Positions 32,690-41,565 of a stretch of DNA of 52,991 bases are shown here, in pieces (positions within the stretch are counted from its first letter, which is position 1; each line of letters starts with the position of its first letter). The stretch spans positions 1-52,991 of the forward strand of contig JBBDIM010000008.1 of assembly GCA_040880405.1 (NCBI GenBank). The letters are read 5' to 3'. This DNA comes from JBBDIM01 sp040880405. Lineage in GTDB: Bacteria; Planctomycetota; Planctomycetia; Pirellulales; Pirellulaceae. Made by a program: the position numbers and the translations under genes. The notes below the pieces were generated by a model that did not search any database, was not told where the DNA came from, and saw nothing but the letters and a program-made list of their open reading frames with translations.

Positions 32690-34363
32690 TCACTCCGCCG
32701 AGGCATCCTCCGCCACTTTCCCCGCGGGGCTAATCTCAATCGCCTGAGATCCCACGGCGATCCCCTTTTCCCCTTCGACCAGGACGCGGACGTAGCAGGG
32801 GCCGAGGCAGTGGGCCGGGATGGTGAGGACCTGCTGGAAGACGCCCCCTTGGCCAGGGAAGGTGGTGTCGGTCCAGATGTGGTTGTTGGCTTGGTGGTAG
32901 GTGGCGTTGAAGCCGGAGAGGTGGTCGTGGTCGGCGGAAAACTCGCGGCGGATCGGAGGTTTTTGGGTGTAGCCGTCGCGGCGACAGACTAGTTCTAGGC
33001 GGACGTTGCCGCTCATTGGCAGGCTGCCTCGGACGATTAGTTCCGATCCGGCGTTGGCCGTTTCGGCGACTTCCAATGTGGCATTCTGGGGATGGGAAAG
33101 CCGCAACAGTGGATCGCCCAGCAGGTTGAACAGGGCGACGTGTTCGCGGCGCTCCTCTTCCAACAGGCCCGGCTTGGGGCTCATCATTTTGGCCAGCAGG
33201 TCGAGCATCTTGCGATTGCCGCTGTTTTGCTTTGCGGCGACCATTTCCTGTTTCGAGAGCAGGATCAATTCGCCCAAGGTCTCCGGGCGCTCGCGGAAGA
33301 ACTGACCCAGCATTTCGGTCCCCATCACGCTCATCGCGTACGGCATGGTGACCCTTGAACCGGCGAGTGCGGCGACTGGCCCCCCTTCGGCGCGGACCAT
33401 GTGTTCCGCCAGGCAATCGGCGGTCGCGTCGTAGGCACCGCTGTAGCAAGAGAGGAAAATCGCGATCGGCCGCGTCGATTGGTTCTTGAGCAGCGGGACA
33501 TCGGTCAGCGAAAGGATCGGGTACTGCCCCCCGGGGACTTGGATCTGGTCGAGGTTTTGCGGGTGGCCATGCCCCATGTACACCCAAAACAGCGAACCCT
33601 CGTTCAGTTGCCGCAGCATCTCGTCGCGGAACTCGCGGGGATCGGGACAATAAGGGCTTTGCCAACTTCCGTAAGCGACCTGGGCGTGGAAGTGGGGGGG
33701 GATCTCGTCGGTTAGGAATTTTTTGGTCGCCCCTTCGAGCATCGCGTCGATCACCGTCCCAAAACCACCCACGCCAGCCACGAAGTTGAGGTTCCGCTGC
33801 CAAGCCCCCGGCTTGGCTTGGTTTTCGTAGGCTAAGGTCTTAGCGACGATGACCTTGAGTTGGTCAACGTCTCGGCAGGAGAGCCGCCCGATGGCGAGAT
33901 CGGGTGTGCCGTCGTCGGTCAGGTCGGCGTACCAGTTATCAGTCGCAAGGTGCGGCTCCGAGCCGAACAGGACATTCACCTGGGCCTGGGCTCGATGGGT
34001 CGGCACCCCGGGCGAGACCACCTGCCCCGTAGCGCCGAAGCGGGGGATATCGCCGACGAGGACGACGGTCTTCAGGTGACCGCTTTGGGCCGTGTGGCGG
34101 ATTGTTTCGCGGATTTTGTCGCTCGATGCGGTCTCGGTCACGACCCCAATCTCATGCCCTTGGGCAGCGCGGTGGGCGAACCAGGGCCGCATTGCCTCGA
34201 CATATTCCGGCGGGCAGATGACCAAGGTATCGGCCGGCGGGGCTTCCTGGTCCTGTTCGGCCAACGCAGTCCCAGAGAACAAGGCGGAGCAGAATGAGGC
34301 GCAGACAAACGCCACGCAGTGCCAGCCCGAGAGTCTGCCGAGGATGGGAAGGGAGAACCGCAT
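32690..34363 (-). CDS. Gingipain-like (peptidase C25) exported cysteine protease
   Basis: A 557-residue exported protein of the C25 family. The ATG at 34363 is followed by a signal (MRFSLPILGRLSGWHCVAFV..., cleaved near residue 36, ALAEQ). The catalytic His is in FWVYMGHGH (His255 or His257) and the nucleophile in IFLSCYSGAYD (Cys296). The N-terminal part TLVICPPEYVEAMRPWFAHR and the C-terminal immunoglobulin-like domain (about 435-550) fit gingipain layout. Unlike gingipains it has no long adhesin region or sorting domain. Specificity (Arg or Lys) cannot be read. It may process other exported proteins of the cell envelope. An open frame 22 residues further upstream is considered untranslated. 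Confidence 0.88.
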   Translation of the reverse strand: MRFSLPILGRLSGWHCVAFVCASFCSALFSGTALAEQDQEAPPADTLVICPPEYVEAMRPWFAHRAAQGHEIGVVTETASSDKIRETIRHTAQSGHLKTVVLVGDIPRFGATGQVVSPGVPTHRAQAQVNVLFGSEPHLATDNWYADLTDDGTPDLAIGRLSCRDVDQLKVIVAKTLAYENQAKPGAWQRNLNFVAGVGGFGTVIDAMLEGATKKFLTDEIPPHFHAQVAYGSWQSPYCPDPREFRDEMLRQLNEGSLFWVYMGHGHPQNLDQIQVPGGQYPILSLTDVPLLKNQSTRPIAIFLSCYSGAYDATADCLAEHMVRAEGGPVAALAGSRVTMPYAMSVMGTEMLGQFFRERPETLGELILLSKQEMVAAKQNSGNRKMLDLLAKMMSPKPGLLEEERREHVALFNLLGDPLLRLSHPQNATLEVAETANAGSELIVRGSLPMSGNVRLELVCRRDGYTQKPPIRREFSADHDHLSGFNATYHQANNHIWTDTTFPGQGGVFQQVLTIPAHCLGPCYVRVLVEGEKGIAVGSQAIEISPAGKVAEDASAE

Positions 34364-34531
34364 GGCCACCAGTGGGTTTTCAGATGCGTTTTCAGGTACA
34401 TTGTCAGGGATTGTCGGCCTCAGCCGCAATTTGAGTCTAACGCCGGAGGAACACGCGCGACAAGCGTAATTTCCGCAGCGGCTTACTTGCTCCGGAGGGT
34501 TGTCGCGTTATACTCAAGGCACGGCAATCAC

Positions 34532-34602
34532 GCGGGTGTGGTTCAATGGTAGAACGAAAGCTTCCCAAGCTTTAGGCGAGGGTTCGATTCCCTTCACCCG
34601 CT
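34532..34602 (+). tRNA. tRNA-Gly (anticodon CCC)
   Basis: A cloverleaf is readable: acceptor GCGGGTG (34532-34538) paired with CACCCGC (34595-34601), D arm GTTCAATGGTAGAAC, anticodon stem AAAGC/GCTTT with loop TTCCCAA giving anticodon CCC, and T arm AGGGTTCGATTCCCT. CCA is not encoded; a T-run follows directly. Confidence 0.97.
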
Positions 34603-34798
34603 TTTTTCTATTTTGCCCGACTCTCTGGGGTGACCGTGCCTCAATGTATGCGGCCCAATGCATGTGGCCCGAAAGAGGGGCGTGCTCTGAGGCATGGATT
34701 CCCATTGCCTTTGAGCGAGGACCTCCCTAGAATTCTCGCACACGGGAATTCCCTTACCCAGCGATTAGTGAATCCGCTCGTTCAACACCCTGGCTCTC

Positions 34799-35290
34799 AT
34801 GCACCTCCGGTCCTCCAAAATGATCACCTGGACGCTGCTCCTAGCACTTGTGCTCGGTGTGTCGGGTGCGTGGGGCGGAAGCGGGTCGTGTGCGAGTTGT
34901 TCGGAGGGGACCTGCCAAACGACGGAGGGCGCGGAAAGTTGCTGTAGCCATAAGGCTGTGGCGAAGCCTGCGGTCGCCATTGCGGAAAGAACATCCTGCT
35001 GCGAGTCGAGCGGCAATTGTGCAATCACGGCTTTGGCCCGGACGGTCTCAGCTAAAGAATCGCTCAGCGAAACATCTCACGGAATTTGCCGCTGCTGTTT
35101 GGTTCGGACCAGCACCAGCGCCGTGGTTGCCGGCAAGACGACCGCAGCCGAGTCTGTAGGACTCCCGGTCGCCGTACTCTCCATTCCCGGCTATCCCGCC
35201 GCGGAAATCGCTTGGCACTTGGGCCAAGAGCGACTGCCGCACGAGCAGGACACCTCGCTCAATGTGCTCCTTTGTCGATGGTTGATTTAA
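34799..35290 (+). CDS. Exported cysteine-rich protein of unknown function
   Basis: A 163-residue protein with no family I recognise. The N-terminus MHLRSSKMITWTLLLALVLGVSGAWGG is a good signal peptide with basic n-region, which favours the ATG at 34799 over the one at 34820. The mature N-half carries paired and spaced cysteines: CASCSEGTC, SCCSHK, SCCESSGNC and ICRCC. These look like metal-binding clusters. The C-half (about 105-163) is ordinary sequence with one further Cys near the end. A second, much shorter cysteine-rich exported protein follows 72 bases downstream on the same strand, so the two may form a metal-handling pair (inference). Confidence 0.65.
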   Translation: MHLRSSKMITWTLLLALVLGVSGAWGGSGSCASCSEGTCQTTEGAESCCSHKAVAKPAVAIAERTSCCESSGNCAITALARTVSAKESLSETSHGICRCCLVRTSTSAVVAGKTTAAESVGLPVAVLSIPGYPAAEIAWHLGQERLPHEQDTSLNVLLCRWLI

Positions 35291-35362
35291 ATCAGGACCA
35301 CCCGTCGGTCTGTTCTGATTTGAAGTCAATTTTTCCATCGATATCTTTTGGAGTTTCGTGCT

Positions 35363-35560
35363 ATGAAATTGATCATTGGTACCATCGTTGCCGCCGCTTT
35401 GGGTTTGGGTTCGGCTGGCGGAGTCATGGCCGTTAATGGTTCCGGCAGTGCCCAGCCGGCGGGTTGTGCCTGCGTCGATTGCGCCTGCCCAGGCTGCGAC
35501 GGCGTGACTTGCAGCTGCGAAGAAGCGTGCGAGTGTGGCAAGTGTGGCTGTGCCAAGTAA
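35363..35560 (+). CDS. Small exported metallothionein-like protein
   Basis: A 65-residue protein: signal MKLIIGTIVAAALGLGSAGG followed by a mature domain that is about one third cysteine in CxC and CxxC arrangement (CACVDCACPGC, CSCEEACECGKCGC; 35456-35557). The Cys spacing resembles metallothioneins, which are normally cytoplasmic; here a signal peptide points to an exported metal chelator or metal-delivery protein. No known bacterial family is recognised. A gene this short could be missed by automatic annotation; a near-perfect terminator right after it and the clean start (with ttttggag upstream as ribosome-binding site) support it being real. Confidence 0.75.
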   Translation: MKLIIGTIVAAALGLGSAGGVMAVNGSGSAQPAGCACVDCACPGCDGVTCSCEEACECGKCGCAK

Positions 35561-35600
35561 GGCGTTGCCAGATTGCCCCAAGGGGCAGATGAGTTAAACG

Positions 35601-35639
35601 ATCGGCCCGGTAGAAGTTTTCCACCGGGCCGATTTTTTT
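35601..35639 (+). terminator. Intrinsic terminator after metallothionein-like gene
   Basis: Stem atcggcccggt (35601-35611) / accgggccgat (35623-35633) followed by six or more T. A textbook intrinsic terminator 40 bases after the stop codon. Confidence 0.93.
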
Positions 35640-35668
35640 GGTGTGAACTGGGATTCTAATCCGGGTGC

Positions 35669-35696
35669 CATGCCCACGCCCTCCAACGTGGGCATG
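35669..35696. repeat. Hairpin of dispersed repeat family
   Basis: Stem catgcccacg (35669-35678) / cgtgggcatg (35687-35696). The flanks (ccgggtgc before, agaagtgagag after) match, in reverse orientation, the hairpin at 37836-37863 and its flanks, showing membership of the same repeat family. Confidence 0.7.
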
Positions 35697-35753
35697 AGAA
35701 GTGAGAGATGATTTTGTCTTCTTGCGGGAAGTCCGGACGCCGGTTTGGGTTCC

Positions 35754-36230
35754 CTACCTGCCGTTGTCGTCTTCGACAACGTTCCCCTCGCGATCAACCA
35801 CGTGCGACTCGATTACTTCCGAGTGGGTAGCGCTGCGGTAGAAGCCGTCGGCGGTATGCCGCGAGACGGTGACATTTTGTTTGGCCCACTGCATCGTGCG
35901 GTGTTTGAACCAATTGCGGCTCGCCGGAATCAAGAGCGAAAAGCCCAGGGCGTCCGTAATCAGCCCAGGGGTCATCAGCATTCCGCCCGCCAAGAGAATC
36001 AGGGCCCCATCCACGAGGGCCTCGGCCGGGAGGCGGCCTTGGCTGAAGTCGCTGCGGACGCGGAACAGCACGGAGAGCCCTTGCCGCTTGGCGAGAAAGG
36101 TGCCGACCACGCCGGTCACGATCACCAAGATGAGCGTCGCCCAAATGCTGGTGGCCTTGGCCAAATACAGCAACAGGAACAGCTCGGCCAGGGGCAGGCC
36201 GATAAATAGCAGCATTAAGCGAATGAGCAC
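35754..36230 (-). CDS. fxsA: FxsA-family membrane protein
   Basis: A 158-residue inner-membrane protein of the FxsA family, named for suppression of F-exclusion of phage T7 in E. coli. Hydrophobic helices are at about 4-22, 27-47 and 70-90; the family blocks LFIGLPLAELFLLLYL and GVVGTFLAKRQGLSVL are clear, as is GALILLAGGMLMTPGLITDALGFSLLIP. The C-terminus is polar and acidic. The start is uncertain: a GTG at 36230, an ATG at 36215 (best matched to the family N-terminus) or a TTG at 36260. It stands alone, and its physiological role in planctomycetes is unknown. Confidence 0.87.
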   Translation of the reverse strand: MLIRLMLLFIGLPLAELFLLLYLAKATSIWATLILVIVTGVVGTFLAKRQGLSVLFRVRSDFSQGRLPAEALVDGALILLAGGMLMTPGLITDALGFSLLIPASRNWFKHRTMQWAKQNVTVSRHTADGFYRSATHSEVIESHVVDREGNVVEDDNGR

Positions 36231-36347
36231 TTGCGCGGTATCCAAGGCATGAGGGGGCAACTGGGGTGAACCGAGATCGCCAGCATTTGAATTGTAGGGG
36301 GATCGCCCCTTAGATCCAACCTTGTTCCCGGTACCAATCAGACAAAA

Positions 36348-37526
36348 CTAAGGGGTCGCGATGGTTTCGCGTGCGACCGCGAGTGCCGCTAAAAGATCGT
36401 CTCGAATTGCCAGAGTGTGGCCGTGGCACAGGCTGATCCGGAGCAGCGATTCCCCTTCCGGCACCGTGGGTGGTCGAATCCCAGGGACCAGGAATCCGCG
36501 TTCTCGAAGCCAGGCAGAAAACCGCAGGCAGGTGGCGGGGCTGCCGAGCAGGATGGGAATGATTTGACTGGTCGACTCCCCCAAAAACCAGCCTTGGGCT
36601 CTCAGGTCGGCGCGAAGTTGCTGGGCCGATTCAAGGAGTGCGGTGCGGCGGGTCGGTTCGTCCCTGACGATTTCCAGCGCGGCGAGCATCGCCGCGCAGA
36701 TCGGTTCTGGGGCGGCGGTCGAAAAAACGTACCCTCTTGCGCGGTTGGTCAGCCAATCGATCAGGTTTCGCGACCCCACCACAAATCCACCATGTCCGCC
36801 CAGGGCCTTACTGAGCGTGCCGACGCGGATAGGGACCTCCTCCTCGACGCCGAACTGTTCGCAGAGCCCCCGGCCCTGGGCTCCAAACACGCCGGTTGCA
36901 TGGGCCTCGTCGACCATCAGCATCGCGTCGTGGTCGTGTGCCAAGCGGACCAGTTCCGGCAGTGGCGCGATGTCGCCATCCATACTGAACAGCGAGTCGG
37001 TCACGATCAACCGGCGGCGGAAGGTGCCGGACTGCGTGAGGAGCTTGGTCAGATAGTCCATGTCGGCATGGGGATAAACCCTCACCGTAGCGCGGGACAA
37101 CCGGGTGCCATCGATAATGCTGGCGTGGTTTTTTGAGTCGCTAAAGATGATGTCTCCCCGGTCCGCCAAAGCGGCGATGACGCTACTGTTGGCCGCGAAC
37201 CCGGAAGAGAATAGCAGGGCGGCCTCGGCCCCTTCCCACTCGGCAAGTTGGTGTTCCAGCCGAGCGTGCCAGACACCGCGCCCTGTGATTAACGGGCTCG
37301 CGCCGGCACCCAGCCCGGTTGCCTGGAGCACTTCACTCGCCGCGTTTGCCAGACGCGGATCGGCGGCCAGGCCGAGATAGTCGTTGCTGCCGAAATTGAC
37401 GAGCGATTCCCCTTCCCAGTCGATCGTCGCGCCTTGCGGCTGGGTACGAACCTTCAGGTGGCGGCGCAGTTCGAGCCGGTCCAGGGTTTCGAGTTCCTCG
37501 GTAAGCCAGTCTAAAGGGAAAGCCAT
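36348..37526 (-). CDS. bioF: 8-amino-7-oxononanoate synthase-type aminotransferase-fold enzyme
   Basis: A 392-residue fold-I PLP enzyme of the alpha-oxoamine synthase family. Blocks typical of BioF are NFGSNDYLGLAADPRL (44-59), SKNHASIIDG (131-140, substrate-binding His134), VDEAHATGVFG (205-215, Asp206 pairs with the PLP ring) and VGTLSKALGGHGG with the Schiff-base Lys240. It condenses pimeloyl-CoA (or ACP) with alanine in biotin synthesis. 2-amino-3-ketobutyrate ligase and serine palmitoyltransferase are close relatives, so the symbol is a best guess; no other bio gene is in the window. The ATG at 37526 is chosen; the frame is open 23 codons upstream without support. Confidence 0.85.
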   Translation of the reverse strand: MAFPLDWLTEELETLDRLELRRHLKVRTQPQGATIDWEGESLVNFGSNDYLGLAADPRLANAASEVLQATGLGAGASPLITGRGVWHARLEHQLAEWEGAEAALLFSSGFAANSSVIAALADRGDIIFSDSKNHASIIDGTRLSRATVRVYPHADMDYLTKLLTQSGTFRRRLIVTDSLFSMDGDIAPLPELVRLAHDHDAMLMVDEAHATGVFGAQGRGLCEQFGVEEEVPIRVGTLSKALGGHGGFVVGSRNLIDWLTNRARGYVFSTAAPEPICAAMLAALEIVRDEPTRRTALLESAQQLRADLRAQGWFLGESTSQIIPILLGSPATCLRFSAWLRERGFLVPGIRPPTVPEGESLLRISLCHGHTLAIRDDLLAALAVARETIATP

Positions 37527-37883
37527 GGGGTGTGAATTTTTTGTGCGCAAGCTATCGTACCAACCGCTCCGCGGAACATTTGCGGAATCGTACACCCTGG
37601 CATTTTACGGCTTGGAACGCCAGAGGTGTTGCACCCCAATGTGCCTCAGGTCTTATCGTCGGATAAGAGAAGTTGAATTTGTAATTGAAAAATGACAAAT
37701 GAAAATTGCAAAATAAAAGCGGTAGGGGCGCGAGCCCGGTCTTTGGCGTGAAATTCACCCAATGGCAACGCCGCCTAATGGAACCCGAACCGGCATCCGG
37801 ACTTCAAGGAAAAGGCTAAATCCTCTCGCACTTCTCATGCCCACGCTTACGGGCGTGGGCATGGCACCCGGCTTATAAATGGT
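37527..37883. repeat. Intergenic dispersed repeats
   Basis: No gene. About 37740-37836 matches the repeat at 1161-1250 (both contain caatggcaacgccg). A strong hairpin catgcccacgc (37836-37846) / gcgtgggcatg (37853-37863) follows, related to that at 35669-35696. Confidence 0.65.
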
Positions 37884-38795
37884 CTACGTCTGCTTAATGC
37901 AGCGGAATCCCGTCAGGTTGCTGGCCATTTCCGGTGGGGTATGTTGGCGAAACCAAGGGTGTCGCTCGGCGGCGAGCTCCCGCGAGTCGCTCGCCCAAGA
38001 CGCCCCGCGGAGCACTTTGGTGACGCCGCGGTCCGGGCCGGTCGGGTCTTCGGCGGGGGCCAGGTCGTAGGCATCCGCGGAATACCAGTCGTCGCACCAC
38101 TGCGATACCAAGCCGGACAGATCGTAGAGTCCAAACCGACTGGCAACTGCGTGCCCGACCGGACTGGTCCCGGTCGGTGGCGGATTGACCGCGGTTGGGT
38201 GGGAGGCGTTGTTTCTGGCGATGTACTCCCATTGGGCTTCGGTCGGCAGGCGGAGTCCCGCCCAGCGGACGTAGGCCTGGGCATCGTACCAACAGACTTG
38301 GACGACCGGGTGGGTCTCGCGGCCAATGATGGAACTACTCGGCCCCGCGGGGGCGGTCCAGTTGGCACCTTGCACCTGCTCCAGTTGCCCAGCTTGAGGG
38401 TCAAACACCAGCGATCCGCCCCTTCGCTGGGCCAAGGTTTGAAAACCGGTTTGCTCTACAAACCGCGCGAATTGCTGATTGGTGACCAGCGTGGCGCTCA
38501 TCTGGAAGGGGCTCAGGCGGACCGTTCGCGCGGCTTGGACGTTATCTGGGCCGTGCGGATTTCCGCGGACGTAAAGTCCCTCGGGAATCGCGCAAAAGGC
38601 CTCGGTGTCGACCTGCGAAGAGAGAGTAAGGTTCCCGCCGATTCTCAGTTCCGGCAACTCGGCTTCGCCTTCAGAGCGGTTTCTATTCGCCAAGACCCAG
38701 CCGCCGGTCACGCCGCCGAGGATCGCGCCTGCAGAAACGGCGAGCGCGACTCTGCGTGAAATACGAGGCGGTGTGGTTTGCTGAGTTTTTCTCAC
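37884..38795 (-). CDS. SUMF1-fold (formylglycine-generating-enzyme-like) anchored protein
   Basis: A 303-residue protein with an N-terminal twin-Arg-like/anchor segment (RISRRVALAVSAGAILGGVTGG) followed by a SUMF1 domain (about 70-303): FCAIPEGLYVRGN, LPTEAQWEYIARN, SRFGLYDLSGLVSQWCDDW and VLRGASWASDSREL. In real formylglycine-generating enzymes the GGSF/GGSW segment is followed by two catalytic cysteines; here SDSREL stands in their place, so sulfatase activation is unlikely and a binding or structural role is more plausible. The start is a GTG at 38795, supported by the AGGAAAGGA ribosome-binding site 8 bases upstream; a TTG at 38834 is less likely. Confidence 0.88.
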   Translation of the reverse strand: MRKTQQTTPPRISRRVALAVSAGAILGGVTGGWVLANRNRSEGEAELPELRIGGNLTLSSQVDTEAFCAIPEGLYVRGNPHGPDNVQAARTVRLSPFQMSATLVTNQQFARFVEQTGFQTLAQRRGGSLVFDPQAGQLEQVQGANWTAPAGPSSSIIGRETHPVVQVCWYDAQAYVRWAGLRLPTEAQWEYIARNNASHPTAVNPPPTGTSPVGHAVASRFGLYDLSGLVSQWCDDWYSADAYDLAPAEDPTGPDRGVTKVLRGASWASDSRELAAERHPWFRQHTPPEMASNLTGFRCIKQT

Positions 38796-38851
38796 CCGAA
38801 AGAATCCTTTCCTGAGGGCGGTTGGATGGGCCAAGCCAACGGCGGGCCGGG

Positions 38852-39784
38852 TCAGCTCAATTTCTGTCGCATCCGCCGGCTATACGCTTCCAGTTTTCTG
38901 CGTTCGGCCGGACTGAGGGCGTCGATTCCCTGATCGCGGACCTTATCCAACAGGTGTTCCGCCTCCTCGTCCGATTCGCCGTAGGGGTCGGAATCGGTGG
39001 GGCTGTGGATCTTTAACTTCGGTTTTCGCTTAAACCGGAACTTGGGCAGGGCAATTCGATCCGGGAAGAATCGTCCAAAATTGACCCCCAGATAAAAGTA
39101 AGCGACCCCGAACGCGACCCCTACCAAGTGAACCGAGTGAGCGACGTTGCCTTCCGCTTGGGCGGCACCCATCAGTTCCATCCCCACGATAATGACCCCC
39201 AACACCCAAGCGGGAACCGGAATCAAAAAACCGAGATAGATGGTCTCTTTGGGAAAATTGAAGATAAAGAGCATCAGGATGGTTGTGACCGCGCCGGAGG
39301 CACCAATCAAGTGTCTTCCTTCCGATCCGCCGAACGCCAAAGCCATGGCGCTCCAGACGACTCCACCAGCCACGATACTAATCAGGTAGATCCGCAGGAA
39401 CTCCGCCCGGCCATATTTTTCCTCTAGGTTCCGACCGAACATCCAGAGGACAAACATATTGCCAAATAGATGCCAGCCCGCGCTGGGGCCACTCGTGGCG
39501 TGCATGAACCCATAGGTTAGGAACTGGAACCACATCCATGGCTTGAGCAGCGTATCGGAGTGAACCGCGAACCATCCTCCGGTCATGTTGACCGTTCGCT
39601 CGCCTGTCGCGTTGGTCAGAACCTCGGTGACTTCTGCTTGTCCCAAGTTGAGTTGCAGCACCCAATCCACGAGAAAGATCACGACATTGATGATGACCAA
39701 TGTCGTACACAGCGATTGGGTTTGGCCCGAGAACGAGAACTGATTGTCATCGTCCTGGGAATATTGCCGATCTTGGAATCCCAT
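38852..39784 (-). CDS. Rhomboid-family intramembrane serine protease
   Basis: A 310-residue membrane protein of the rhomboid family. The catalytic Ser163 is in GASGAV (161-166) and the paired His219 in AHSVHLVG. The L1-loop/TM2 segment GWHLFGNMFVLWMFG (104-118) has His105 and Asn109, the usual oxyanion residues. Six hydrophobic helices are seen, and a soluble charged C-terminal tail (about 245-310) with ALSPAERRKLEAYSRRM resembles those of other planctomycete rhomboids. It cleaves single-pass membrane proteins inside the bilayer; the substrate is unknown. It follows 56 bases... upstream of the SUMF1-fold gene on the same strand and may be co-transcribed with it. Confidence 0.93.
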   Translation of the reverse strand: MGFQDRQYSQDDDNQFSFSGQTQSLCTTLVIINVVIFLVDWVLQLNLGQAEVTEVLTNATGERTVNMTGGWFAVHSDTLLKPWMWFQFLTYGFMHATSGPSAGWHLFGNMFVLWMFGRNLEEKYGRAEFLRIYLISIVAGGVVWSAMALAFGGSEGRHLIGASGAVTTILMLFIFNFPKETIYLGFLIPVPAWVLGVIIVGMELMGAAQAEGNVAHSVHLVGVAFGVAYFYLGVNFGRFFPDRIALPKFRFKRKPKLKIHSPTDSDPYGESDEEAEHLLDKVRDQGIDALSPAERRKLEAYSRRMRQKLS

Positions 39785-39990
39785 AGCCGGTATCGGGAAA
39801 GGTGCGGTTCTTGGCGGAAAGCGAGCAGCCACGGGTCCGTAGGACCTGGCTCAACACCTTATCTTAGGGACTCCCGAGGAAAAAGTGCAGTCCTAACACG
39901 CTTGCTGAGGGAAGAGGGTGGGGGAAATCGTGGACGGAAGAGCCGGTCACCCCCCCGGCCGGGTCGCCGTTGGGTGGCCGTGGGGCGATG

Positions 39991-41565
39991 CTAGCGAGGG
40001 AGTGTCGCCGCCGATGCCGTTTTGGCCGAGGGCACGGCGACTTCCGCGGCGGCGGTCTCGGATTCTTCTAGATCCAGCCGTTCCAGCACCAGATTTTGGA
40101 GGCGAGTAAGTTCGGTTACCAGAGCCTGATTGGCTCGGTAAAATCCGCTATTTTCGCCCAAAGTCTTGGCAAGAAGGTCGACCAACCGATTTTTGTAGTC
40201 GGTGATCTGCTGCCGTTCGTATTCGATTTTCGACCGATCCTCTTCCACCTTGGTTTTCTCTTGCGTCCGGTAGGCCAGCAAGGCGTTGGCGGTTTCATTG
40301 GCTCGCTCAAGCATCGCCATATCGCGCTGTAGTCCGGCCGCGACGTTTTGGAGATCCTCCGACAATCCCTTGCCGTAATGGAATTCCTGGGCGAAATCGT
40401 GCAAGGGGCGGCGGTAAATTCGCTCGTCAACCGTGACGATCCCCTGATCGACCAAGTCTTTGCCGGGGGGCTGATTGGTCGGCAGTAAGGCCTGCTCACC
40501 TTTTTTGAACTCGGTAGGGCCACCCTGCTTGAGAAATTCGGTAGCGGCCAAGCCCGTGGCGGGTTCGAAGTCTTGACGGACTCCGGGGGATTCCACCTGG
40601 GCGTCCACCTCAACGCTATAGTCCTCTTGGAACGTGACCCGGCTCCAGACATAGCCCTCCGGGTCGTTCGGCTCGGCGGGAGTATCGTGGCGGGCGATTT
40701 GATTCAGGGCTTCCTCGGCCGAAGCCTGGGGAACAGTCGCCCGGACGAAGGCACCGCTGATTAGTCCCTGCAGGTTCTCCTCCGGCATTCCGGCAAAAAC
40801 CTCCTGATCGTCAATCGGCATCCGATCGTACAACACCCAAGTATCATCGCGGTTAATGAGCCTCACTTGTTGCTGGTCGAGTCCGACACTCGGTTCGAGC
40901 GTCAGATTGGGGCCATCCACCGTGCGAACCACAAACTCGCCAATGTAATACGCAGGCACCCGAACTTCACGCCCAACGGTATCCTCCGGATCTATAAATC
41001 GCATTTCACCAAACACGTACACGACGGAGTTTTGGTCCAAAGACCAAACGGACTCGTCCTCGCCTGGGGCAGGAGCCGCAGCTTCCCCGGCGTCCGCCGC
41101 TTCTTCATCGCCCACCGCTTCCTCGTCGGCGGTCGGGGCGCGCATCGCTGGGAGGGGAAGCGAGACACCAATTTGGTTGTTGGCCAATTGTCCTTTTTGG
41201 ACGGCACGCCAAACACGGCCGCGAGCGTACAACTGCTGTTGCAAAGCGGCCTCGACCCCTCGAGCGTACGCGGTGGAGTTTTCCGCTCGTTGGTGTCGCC
41301 CGCTGGGATCAATGGTGCTACCGGTGCGGAGTTTCTCGACGCTCGACTGGACTTGGGCCAATTGCGGCTCCAGGCTGCTGACTTTGGCCTTCCAGGCGGA
41401 CTCTGTCTTGAGCACCAGCGCAGCCAGAATGACAAACGCGAAGGCGGCGCAGACGGTCAGGAATCCGGCGAGGACATGCAGGACATTCCAATTGGCCGAG
41501 TTCAGGTATGCGAACACCCCAAACATCAAGGCCAGGACGGCACAAACTATATAAAAGACGGTCAT
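39991..41565 (-). CDS. Membrane-anchored coiled-coil protein, planctomycete type
   Basis: A 524-residue protein with no clear family name. Two N-terminal transmembrane helices (about 3-22 and 31-52) are followed by a coiled coil (about 60-85), an Ala/Glu-rich linker (about 143-172), a beta-rich middle domain (about 172-420) and a second coiled coil (about 425-505; KTKVEEDRSKIEYERQQITDYKNRLVDLL positions). The topology suggests a protein anchored in the inner membrane with a large domain on one side. It is divergent, 708 bases apart, from the long TolC-type lipoprotein, and a shared role in an envelope-spanning assembly is possible but unproven. Confidence 0.7.
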   Translation of the reverse strand: MTVFYIVCAVLALMFGVFAYLNSANWNVLHVLAGFLTVCAAFAFVILAALVLKTESAWKAKVSSLEPQLAQVQSSVEKLRTGSTIDPSGRHQRAENSTAYARGVEAALQQQLYARGRVWRAVQKGQLANNQIGVSLPLPAMRAPTADEEAVGDEEAADAGEAAAPAPGEDESVWSLDQNSVVYVFGEMRFIDPEDTVGREVRVPAYYIGEFVVRTVDGPNLTLEPSVGLDQQQVRLINRDDTWVLYDRMPIDDQEVFAGMPEENLQGLISGAFVRATVPQASAEEALNQIARHDTPAEPNDPEGYVWSRVTFQEDYSVEVDAQVESPGVRQDFEPATGLAATEFLKQGGPTEFKKGEQALLPTNQPPGKDLVDQGIVTVDERIYRRPLHDFAQEFHYGKGLSEDLQNVAAGLQRDMAMLERANETANALLAYRTQEKTKVEEDRSKIEYERQQITDYKNRLVDLLAKTLGENSGFYRANQALVTELTRLQNLVLERLDLEESETAAAEVAVPSAKTASAATLPR

